NCBI GenBank assembly: GCA_913043885.1 | Contig: CAJWOB010000183.1 | Span: forward strand, 1-5,901 | Length of the DNA stretch: 5,901 nucleotides | Direction: 5' to 3' | Origin: an uncultured Spirochaetaceae bacterium | GTDB taxonomy: Bacteria; Spirochaetota; Spirochaetia; SZUA-6; Bin103 | In this document: piece after piece, positions 1 to 4,350 of the stretch | How positions within the stretch are numbered: the stretch's first letter is position 1 | How the letters are laid out: each line of letters opens with the position of its first letter | Translations under genes and position numbers: made by a program | The notes under the pieces: model-generated | Seen by the model: the letters and a program-made list of their open reading frames with translations, nothing else | Databases searched by the model: none | Told to the model about the DNA's origin: nothing

Positions 1-115
1 GCTTGGAGAACTCCTTGCTGCCCTTTGGGGAGATCACCTCCACCTGAAGACCCTCCGAGGTCAGGGCAGTGTCCCTGGCCTCGAAGGCGCCGACCGTGAG
101 TGTCTGCCGCTCCAT
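1..115 (-). CDS. Unidentified protein, 5' part only
   Basis: I do not recognise this gene. From an ATG at 115 the minus strand stays open for 38 codons to the window edge, beginning MERQTLTVGAFEARD and continuing through LQVEVISPKGSKEF. The codons are strongly G/C-ending and the composition is that of a soluble protein with beta-strand character, with no signal peptide or membrane segment in this part. A GGAG sits three bases before the ATG, a short spacing for a ribosome binding site. The start lies inside the 3' end of the two-helix membrane protein upstream on the same strand, with a 55-base overlap. The two may therefore be co-transcribed, or may be one gene broken by an indel. No function is proposed. 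Confidence 0.55.
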   Translation of the reverse strand, partial: MERQTLTVGAFEARDTALTSEGLQVEVISPKGSKEFSK

Positions 116-366
116 CGTCTCCGAAAAGCACTGCGATACGCACTTGCCAGTGCCCCGCCCACGCATGCGGAAGCCAGCAGCCAAGCACCCAAAACGACGC
201 CCACATAGAGCGCAATGGGAGCCGTTCCGTCCGTGTCGCGAGCGATTTTTTGGCTGCTCCAAACCACCGCAACGACTCCGGCGGCAGTCGCGCACGCGGC
301 GAACGCGAGCACGACACCGCAAGCGACAAGTGGCCACCAGGTGGCTCGTGCAGAGGCCGCACGCAT
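61..366 (-). CDS. Small two-helix membrane protein, unknown function
   Basis: This 101-residue protein has two clear hydrophobic segments, roughly residues 12-36 (rich in Val, Ala, Cys) and 50-76. A short polar, charged loop (residues 37-49, SSQKIARDTDG) joins them. Basic residues sit at the N-terminus and after the second helix (YRSAFRRRW), so by the positive-inside rule both ends are probably cytoplasmic. I do not recognise the family. The last 17 or so residues are Arg/Ser/Pro-rich and look like out-of-frame reading of the next gene, whose ATG at 115 lies within this frame. That suggests either a genuine long overlap or a frameshift separating one longer protein. The ATG at 366 is favoured because a plausible promoter ends seven bases before it; there is no good Shine-Dalgarno sequence. 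It is transcribed divergently from coaD. Confidence 0.5.
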   Translation of the reverse strand: MRAASARATWWPLVACGVVLAFAACATAAGVVAVVWSSQKIARDTDGTAPIALYVGVVLGAWLLASACVGGALASAYRSAFRRRWSGRHSRSAPSRPGTLP

Positions 367-373
367 CTGCTCA

Positions 374-403
374 TGTGTAGCGCCCTGGATCGTCCGCCGT
401 CAA
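374..403 (-). promoter_or_regulatory. Candidate sigma-70-type promoter of the membrane-protein gene
   Basis: On the minus strand TTGACG (403-398) is followed, after 18 bases, by TACACA (379-374). This matches the -35 box at five of six positions and the -10 box in its TA and fifth-position A, but not the final T. The -10 box ends seven bases before the ATG at 366, so the predicted transcription start falls on or next to the start codon, implying a leaderless message. This is inferred from sequence only. Confidence 0.45.
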
Positions 404-470
404 AACAAGCTGTTTCGTAGATGTGATCTATTTAGTTACACAGTAGTGGTTTACGATGCATAGATGTGGC
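404..470. other. AT-rich divergent intergenic core with small palindrome and direct repeat
   Basis: This is the most AT-rich part of an otherwise high-GC window, between the divergent membrane-protein gene and coaD. It contains a perfect interrupted palindrome, TAGAT-GTG-ATCTA (418-430), and a second copy of its left side, TAGATGTG, at 461-468. The two TAGATGTG copies are 43 bases apart, about four helical turns. The layout would suit a regulator binding site or promoter elements, but I see no convincing -35/-10 pair for coaD here. No gene is visible in it. Confidence 0.3.
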
Positions 471-522
471 CAGCCAGCGTGCGCCGCGGCGGCATGGGGT
501 CGCAACCCGCACAACGGTGGGC

Positions 523-528
523 TACATT
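523..528 (+). promoter_or_regulatory. Candidate -10 element close to the coaD start
   Basis: TACATT lies eight bases before the coaD ATG and matches the -10 consensus at four of six positions. The -35 region 17 bases upstream is weak (TCGCAA). There is no Shine-Dalgarno sequence between it and the ATG, so if it is used the transcript would be essentially leaderless. Confidence 0.25.
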
Positions 529-536
529 CTGCCGCC

Positions 537-1007
537 ATGCATGTGATCTTCCCCGGCACGTTCGACCCTCCGACCAACGGCCACCTCGGCATCATCAGGC
601 GTGCGGCGGACCTGTTCGAACGCGTGGTGATCGTGGTGGCGGACAATCCGCGGAAGACGTCGCTGTTCAGCGCGCAGGAGCGGGAGGAGCTGCTGCAGCG
701 CCTGACCGACGACCTCCACCACACGGAGGTGCACGTCTGGAGCGGCCTCATCGTCGACTTCGCCAAACGGGAGGGGATTCGGGTGCTGCTTCGCGGAGTG
801 CGTGCGCTCGCCGACTTCGAGTACGAGTTCGAGCTGTCGCTGATGAATCGCGCCCTCAACCCGACCATAGAGACGATCATGCTGCCGACCGATCCGAACA
901 ACGTCGTCGTGCGATCGTCGGGGATTCGCGAGATTGCGCAGTTCGGCGGCGACATCAGCCAGATGGTACCGGAGCTGGTAGCAGAGGCGGTCCGCGGTAA
1001 GTTCTAG
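537..1007 (+). CDS. coaD: Phosphopantetheine adenylyltransferase CoaD
   Basis: CoaD transfers AMP from ATP to 4'-phosphopantetheine, giving dephospho-CoA, the penultimate step of coenzyme A synthesis in the cytoplasm. The 156 residues match the usual length of about 160. The N-terminus MHVIFPGTFDPPTNGH is the nucleotidyltransferase signature, with the T/HxGH-type motif ending at His16. LLRGVR (84-89) followed by DFEYE (93-97) is the conserved substrate-binding stretch. VRSSGIREIAQFGGDIS (125-141) matches the C-terminal ATP-binding motif usually written ISSSxVREIA; Gly129 sits where a bulkier residue is common. An in-frame ATG at 456 is possible, but the extension has no family similarity, so 537 is chosen. 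No Shine-Dalgarno sequence is visible. The next gene has its own promoter 14 bases after the stop, so coaD may be transcribed separately from rpmF. Confidence 0.95.
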   Translation: MHVIFPGTFDPPTNGHLGIIRRAADLFERVVIVVADNPRKTSLFSAQEREELLQRLTDDLHHTEVHVWSGLIVDFAKREGIRVLLRGVRALADFEYEFELSLMNRALNPTIETIMLPTDPNNVVVRSSGIREIAQFGGDISQMVPELVAEAVRGKF

Positions 1008-1020
1008 CCGGCGCCCATGC

Positions 1021-1050
1021 TTGACACTCGCAGAATCAGCGCGCTAACTT
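1021..1050 (+). promoter_or_regulatory. Sigma-70-type promoter for rpmF-acpP(-rnc)
   Basis: A perfect TTGACA (1021-1026), an 18-base spacer and TAACTT (1045-1050) start 14 bases after the coaD stop. Transcription would begin near 1057, leaving a leader of about 55 bases before the rpmF ATG. The sequence GCCGGCGC occurs at 1007, 1051 and 1078. Its core GCCGGC is self-complementary, so copies could pair with one another. This is the best housekeeping promoter in the window. Confidence 0.6.
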
Positions 1051-1112
1051 GCCGGCGCTTCGCGGGGGTGTCGGCCTGCCGGCGCTCCACTGACTCTTTG
1101 TAGATTGACTCG

Positions 1113-1307
1113 ATGGCATCGATTGGACCTAAGCGGAAGCACTCGAAGGCGAGAAGTCGCCGAAGGCGCGCGGTGAACATGCGTGTTACACCGCCGAGCA
1201 TCATCGAGTGCTCGAACTGTGGCAGCCGAGTGATGCTGCATCGCGTGTGTCGCGTGTGTGGCCACTACCGCGGGCGACAGGTTCTGAAGCCCGAAGAGCT
1301 GGCATAG
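1113..1307 (+). CDS. rpmF: Ribosomal protein bL32
   Basis: This 64-residue basic protein is bL32 of the large ribosomal subunit. The N-terminal PKRKHSKARSRRRRA is the rRNA-binding tail. Four cysteines in two CxxC pairs (Cys33/Cys36 and Cys46/Cys49) form the zinc ribbon, followed by the typical GHYRGRQVL end. The start reads MASIGPKRK, whereas many homologues have MAVPKRK, so there are two extra residues near the N-terminus. No Shine-Dalgarno sequence precedes the ATG. A TAGATT six bases upstream looks like a -10 box but is probably secondary to the consensus promoter at 1021-1050. In many bacteria a DUF177 (YceD) gene sits directly before rpmF. The 105 bases here are too short for it, so it is absent at this position. 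acpP follows after 47 bases. Confidence 0.93.
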   Translation: MASIGPKRKHSKARSRRRRAVNMRVTPPSIIECSNCGSRVMLHRVCRVCGHYRGRQVLKPEELA

Positions 1308-1326
1308 AGCGGTGCGCCGCACCGCT
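1308..1326 (+). promoter_or_regulatory. Hairpin between rpmF and acpP
   Basis: AGCGGTGCG-C-CGCACCGCT is a perfect 9-base inverted repeat around a single central base. In RNA a seven-pair stem with a five-base loop is realistic. It begins directly after the rpmF stop. No T-run follows, so it is not a standard terminator. It could attenuate read-through, protect a 3' end or be a processing site, giving acpP and rpmF different message levels. Confidence 0.55.
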
Positions 1327-1354
1327 GCATTAACCTGTAGAGTAGGGGAAGTAT

Positions 1355-1597
1355 ATGGATGAACAGCTGTTTGAGAAGATGAAGAAGCTCATCGCCGACC
1401 GCCTCGAGATCGAAGAGGGCAAGATCACGATGGAGTCGTCGTTCCGCCAGGACCTCGGTGCCGATAGCCTCGATACCTACGAGCTGGTGTATGCCATCGA
1501 GGAAGAGCTTGGCATCACCATCCCCGACGAGAAGGCCAACGAGTTCGAGACCGTGAAGGACGCCCTCACCTACATCGAATCGCAGGTCAGCAAGTAG
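1355..1597 (+). CDS. acpP: Acyl carrier protein
   Basis: AcpP carries growing fatty acyl chains in type II fatty acid synthesis, bound to a 4'-phosphopantetheine arm. The 80-residue acidic protein has the invariant DSL motif, with Ser38 as attachment site, in the context QDLGADSLDTYELVYAIEEE. Helix 1 (FEKMKKLIADRLEIEE) and the C-terminal helix (FETVKDALTYIESQ) are typical. AGGGGAA (1344-1350), five bases before the ATG, is a good Shine-Dalgarno sequence, the clearest on the plus strand here. The gene lies between two hairpins, and the rpmF-acpP-rnc order is common in bacteria. Nearby CoaD makes the precursor of its prosthetic group, a sensible functional pairing. Confidence 0.97.
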   Translation: MDEQLFEKMKKLIADRLEIEEGKITMESSFRQDLGADSLDTYELVYAIEEELGITIPDEKANEFETVKDALTYIESQVSK

Positions 1598-1602
1598 CCC
1601 GA

Positions 1603-1634
1603 CGCTGGCGCGGCGGTTTCCGCCAGCGCCAGCG
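1603..1634 (+). promoter_or_regulatory. Strong hairpin between acpP and rnc
   Basis: Starting six bases after the acpP stop, CGCTGGCGC plus GGCGG pairs with CCGCC plus GCGCCAGCG across a TTT loop. This gives 14 base pairs with one bulged A (1625). No T-tract follows, so it is not a clear terminator. It lies in the presumed leader of rnc. E. coli rnc is known to be self-limited by RNase III cleavage of a leader stem; a similar role here is an inference, and the stem is short for a normal RNase III substrate. Confidence 0.6.
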
Positions 1635-1678
1635 CAACCACCCACATCACCGAGACGTGCGCCGATGGCGTACTAGGC

Positions 1679-2473
1679 ATGCGTCGCTGGCGTATTAGGG
1701 GCGAGCTTGTGCCCGCGCCCGCGGAGAGCGAGGTAGCGCTCGCGCCGCCGGTGGATCGCGCGCGAGCGCGGAGCCTGCAGCGTCTGCAACGACAGGCGGG
1801 CGTTGCCGTCACTGACCCCCGCCTACTGAACCTGGCGATGTGCCATCGATCGTTCGTCAACGAGGCCGAGGGTGTCGGGCGCCGGCCGGTGGCGAACAAT
1901 GAGAAGCTAGAGTTTCTCGGCGACGCCGTGCTCGGCATCATCATCAGCTCTCACCTCTATTCGATTGCGGGAGAGCGGACCGAAGGCGACCTGGCTCGCA
2001 TCAAGTCGTTCGTCGTGTCCGAGGACGCGCTCCACCGGGTGGCCCGGCAGCTGCGTCTCAGCGACTACCTGCTGCTTGGGCGTGGCGAGGAGATGTCGGG
2101 TGGCCGTCAGAAGAAGGCGATACTTGCCGACGCCGTCGAGGCGCTTCTCGGGGCGGTCTACCTCGACAGCGGGCTGGACGCCGCCGGGCATCTGGTGGAT
2201 CGGTTTCTGTTTCCCGAGGTGGAGCGCGTGCTCGCCAACGAGCACCGTCAAGACTACAAGACGCTCCTCCAGGAGCTGGTGCAGGGTCGATACAGGAGCC
2301 ATCCCCGCTACCGGGTGGTGAAGCGCGAAGGGCCGGATCATGACAGCACCTTCTGGATCGAGGTGACCGTGAACGGCCGCGCCTACGGCCCCGGTCGCGG
2401 CAAGAACAAGAAACAGGCCGAACAGAGCGCGGCACAGCTGGCGTACCAGCAGCTGGAGGGTGGCGGCGCCTAG
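1679..2473 (+). CDS. rnc: Ribonuclease III
   Basis: RNase III cuts double-stranded RNA, chiefly to release rRNA precursors and process some messages. The catalytic domain shows the signature NNEKLEFLGDAVLG (73-86) with metal-binding Glu75, Glu78 and Asp82. The second acidic pair, Asp151 and Glu154, is in LADAVEALLGAVYLDSG. The double-stranded-RNA-binding domain runs from about DYKTLLQELVQ (192) to KNKKQAEQSAAQLA near the end, with the KKQAE helix that grips RNA. At 264 residues it is longer than the usual 220-245, because of an N-terminal extension of about 30 residues before RSLQRLQRQAG. The ATG at 1679 has no Shine-Dalgarno sequence. An in-frame GTG at 1709 is preceded by AGGGG (1697-1701) at good spacing and would give 254 residues, so it may be the true start. 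The gene follows acpP by 81 bases. Confidence 0.95.
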   Translation: MRRWRIRGELVPAPAESEVALAPPVDRARARSLQRLQRQAGVAVTDPRLLNLAMCHRSFVNEAEGVGRRPVANNEKLEFLGDAVLGIIISSHLYSIAGERTEGDLARIKSFVVSEDALHRVARQLRLSDYLLLGRGEEMSGGRQKKAILADAVEALLGAVYLDSGLDAAGHLVDRFLFPEVERVLANEHRQDYKTLLQELVQGRYRSHPRYRVVKREGPDHDSTFWIEVTVNGRAYGPGRGKNKKQAEQSAAQLAYQQLEGGGA

Positions 2474-2746
2474 CCGAGCTGCCGGCGCGGCTGGCGAGCC
2501 TCGTACGGCATCGCGCCCTCCGGCGGTCGTGGCGCCCTGTAGCCAGAGCGCGGTGTACCGCAACTCTTTCGCAGACATGCGGCAGCGTCTCGTCGTTGTG
2601 GCCCCAGCTGGCGCCGGCGGATGCGATCGCCTATCCGTATAGTGGCCGGACAAGGTAAGTAGGGCCCCGACGGCTATCCGTACGGGAGACGGATAGCACC
2701 GGCGATCGCCCCCGCTTGCGTGCGGCCGGGCCGCGCGCACCGCGCA
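2474..2746. other. Intergenic region between convergent rnc and cca
   Basis: I see no convincing gene in these 273 bases. Short open frames here lack a Shine-Dalgarno sequence, family motifs or sensible composition. The right half carries the nested inverted repeats listed separately. No T-tract terminator is visible on either strand, although two genes end here facing each other. Confidence 0.6.
2623..2709. repeat. Nested, competing inverted repeats
   Basis: GCTATCCGT (2673-2681) pairs perfectly with ACGGATAGC (2689-2697) over a seven-base loop. An earlier copy, CTATCCGT (2631-2638), can pair with the same right arm. This earlier copy is preceded by GCGATCGC (2623-2630), which is self-complementary and recurs at 2702-2709. 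Two exclusive folds are therefore possible: a local 9-pair hairpin, or a long-range stem of two 8-pair blocks with a five-base bulge (2697-2701). The site lies just beyond the end of cca. It could block read-through between the convergent genes, but no T-run supports a classical terminator. Confidence 0.6.
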
Positions 2747-4126
2747 TTAGATGTCGGTCTGCGCCAGCCGCTCGCGGTAGAAGTTGGCCGCGATTTCGAT
2801 CAAGCGGCGCTCCGTGTTGAGCGCGGGGTCTGCCATCACCGTCTCCAGCAGCTCGCGCAGGATCGTCCCCACTGCCGGCCCGGGTTCGATGCCGAGCTCC
2901 CGCATCAGCACGGTACCGTCGATGGCGAGGTCGTTGATGGTGAGAGCCGCTCCCTGCTCCCGCACTCGCTCGATGCGGCGCTGCAGCTCCACCAGGTTGG
3001 TCGAGACATCACGTCTGCCGCAGTGACCGATCTGATCGGCGCGACGCAGGGCGAGCAAGTCGGGCACGTTGCTGGCGCCTACTCGGGCCAGAAACCTTCG
3101 CACCGCGGCATCGCTCCACGAGGCGTCGTAGTTGAACATGTGGTGACGGACGAGGTGCACCACGTGATCGCGTTCGGCGTTGGAGAAGCGCAAGCGGCTC
3201 ATCAGCTCGTGTGCCATGCGCGCAGACTCGTGCTCGTGTCGGTGGAACGTCGGGCGCCCCGCCTCGTCACTGCCCACGGTGGTGGCTTTGCCGATGTCGT
3301 GCAGCAGAGCGGCAACCCGCAGCCGCAGGTCGCTCGGGGCAGCGTCGCAGCTCAGCAGCGAATGGGTGAGGACATCGAAGCAGTGCATCTCCGGCTGCAC
3401 GATGCCGGCGCACCGATGCAGCTCGGGAAGGATCAGCTCGCCGAGGCCCGTTTCTTCAATTAACATCAGGCCGACCGACGGACGCTCACTGATCAACAGC
3501 TTGCTGAGCTCCTCGCGGATGCGTTCGGCTGACACCTGCGCCACGGTTTCCAGCGTTCGTGGGATGGCATCGAGGGTCGGGCCATCGACTCTGAACCCGA
3601 GCTGAGCCGCAAACCGGCAGGCGCGGAGCGGCCGCAGTCCATCCTCGCCAAAGCGCTCGAGGGGATCGCCGATGCAGCGGATGACTTTGGCCGCGAGGTC
3701 ACGGACGCCACCGTGGGGATCTCGCAGGGTCCCGCTAGGGACCTTGCCACTGGCGAGGCTGGCGGCTATTCCGTTGATCGTGAAGTCGCGTCGGCTGAGG
3801 TCCTCGTCGATGCTGCCGACGAACTCGACGCTGTCCGGGCGACGTCCGTCCACGTAACCAGTCTCGGTGCGGAAGGTGGTGACCTCCACCTGCAGCCCGG
3901 CGTAGTGGACGGTGACCGTGCCGTGACGAATCCCGGTGGGGAAGGTGCGGTGGAACAGGCGCATGACCGTTTGCGGCGGGGCGTCGGTGGCCACATCGAA
4001 GTCCCCGACCGGGCGCTTCTCCAGTAGGTCGCGGACTGCGCCGCCCACCAGCCAGGCTTCGTGCCCGGCCTGGGCAAGCACCTCCCCGAGGCGCCGCAGA
4101 GGTCGCGAGATGTGCACGCGACGCAT
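2747..4126 (-). CDS. cca: CCA-adding tRNA nucleotidyltransferase with HD domain
   Basis: This enzyme of the poly(A) polymerase/CCA-transferase family builds or repairs the 3' CCA end of tRNAs from CTP and ATP. The 459 residues begin with LVGGAVRD (26-33) and GDFDVAT (41-47), where Asp42 and Asp44 bind the catalytic metals. SRRDFTINGIA (111-121) and the neck stretch DPLERFGEDGLRPLRACRFAAQLGF (split at Gly160) are class II hallmarks. A C-terminal HD-type domain follows: His255 in LTHSLL, HDIGK (276-280), HRHEHESA (295-302) and His328-His329. CCA enzymes with this HD domain often have phosphohydrolase activity. CCA-adding rather than poly(A) activity is the likelier reading but cannot be proved from sequence. 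The ATG at 4126 is chosen because a longer in-frame start at 4207 would lie inside the flagellin terminator. No Shine-Dalgarno sequence precedes 4126. Confidence 0.92.
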   Translation of the reverse strand: MRRVHISRPLRRLGEVLAQAGHEAWLVGGAVRDLLEKRPVGDFDVATDAPPQTVMRLFHRTFPTGIRHGTVTVHYAGLQVEVTTFRTETGYVDGRRPDSVEFVGSIDEDLSRRDFTINGIAASLASGKVPSGTLRDPHGGVRDLAAKVIRCIGDPLERFGEDGLRPLRACRFAAQLGFRVDGPTLDAIPRTLETVAQVSAERIREELSKLLISERPSVGLMLIEETGLGELILPELHRCAGIVQPEMHCFDVLTHSLLSCDAAPSDLRLRVAALLHDIGKATTVGSDEAGRPTFHRHEHESARMAHELMSRLRFSNAERDHVVHLVRHHMFNYDASWSDAAVRRFLARVGASNVPDLLALRRADQIGHCGRRDVSTNLVELQRRIERVREQGAALTINDLAIDGTVLMRELGIEPGPAVGTILRELLETVMADPALNTERRLIEIAANFYRERLAQTDI

Positions 4127-4132
4127 TCGCCA

Positions 4133-4161
4133 AGTGTACCGAGCGGGGCGACGTGGCCGAA
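4133..4161 (-). promoter_or_regulatory. Candidate promoter directly before cca
   Basis: TACACT (4138-4133 on the minus strand) matches the -10 consensus at four of six positions and ends six bases before the cca ATG. A weak -35 candidate, TTCGGC (4161-4156), lies 17 bases upstream. A terminator closes the flagellin transcript just upstream, so cca needs its own promoter. If this is it, the message is leaderless, in keeping with the missing Shine-Dalgarno sequence. Confidence 0.35.
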
Positions 4162-4186
4162 GGAAGGGCGCTCCGGTGGGCGGGGC

Positions 4187-4222
4187 AAGAAAAAGGGGGC
4201 GACCCATGCGGGTCGACCCCCC
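4187..4222 (-). terminator. Intrinsic terminator of the flagellin transcript
   Basis: Read on the minus strand, a G-run and GGTCG-type arm (4222-4210) pairs with CGACCC and five Gs of the plus strand (4205-4195) over a GCAT loop. This gives 11 pairs with one bulge at 4216. Five Ts (4194-4190), then C and TT, follow immediately. This is the only hairpin in the window with a proper T-tract. It separates flaB from cca. Confidence 0.85.
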
Positions 4223-4228
4223 TGAGGT

Positions 4229-4346
4229 GGAGAACGCGAAGCGTTCTCCTTAGAGCGTTGGGCGGCGCTATGCGCCGCCCAACGCTGAGCAGCAGCACTA
4301 GCTGCTGCCTAGACGAGCCGGAGCGGCGGAGCCGCCCGGCTTCGTC
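4229..4346 (-). repeat. Four tandem hairpins in the flagellin 3' untranslated region
   Basis: Between the flagellin stop and its terminator almost every base is in a stem. In transcript order: (E) 4346-4312, GACGA, GCCGG and GCGGC blocks pairing with their complements, 15 pairs with two single-base bulges and a three-base loop; (D) 4308-4289, GCAGCAGC with GCTGCTGC, 8 pairs, four-base loop; (C) 4286-4254, AGCGTTGGGCGGCGC with its exact complement, 15 pairs, three-base loop; (B) 4249-4229, GGAGAACGC with GCGTTCTCC, 9 pairs, three-base loop. Gaps are only two to six bases. None is followed by a T-run. With the terminator hairpin this makes five in a row. The arms differ in sequence, so this is not a duplicated repeat. 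Confidence 0.85.
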
Positions 4347-4350
4347 CCGC

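Noticed and set aside
456..536. Extension of coaD to an upstream ATG at 456
   Set aside because: The extra 27 residues have no counterpart in the family; MHVIFPGTFDPPTNGH at 537 is the canonical N-terminus.
404..536. tRNA or other structured RNA gene upstream of coaD
   Set aside because: I found no acceptor stem, TPsiC arm or other recognisable RNA gene signature; only short palindromes are present.
2673..2697. Classical intrinsic terminator for rnc or cca
   Set aside because: The 9-pair stem is good, but no T-run follows it on either strand.
2701..2710. Replication origin or methylation-related role for the GCGATCGC palindromes
   Set aside because: Only two copies are seen and no DnaA boxes or other origin features accompany them; they are better described as arms of the nested inverted repeat.
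1907..2740. Long minus-strand open frame opposite rnc
   Set aside because: It is antisense to the RNase III catalytic and RNA-binding domains, has no ribosome binding site, and shows no recognisable motif.
2720..3463. Long plus-strand open frame of about 247 codons opposite cca
   Set aside because: It lies wholly antisense to a well-supported gene with all catalytic motifs, has His/Arg/Gln-rich composition without family motifs, and is expected by chance in high-GC DNA.
4127..4207. Extension of cca to an ATG at 4207
   Set aside because: This ATG is in the loop of the flagellin terminator, and the extension is Pro/Arg-rich with no family similarity.
4195..4346. CRISPR array or true tandem repeat
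   Set aside because: Each hairpin has different arm sequences and lengths, so there is no repeated unit with spacers.
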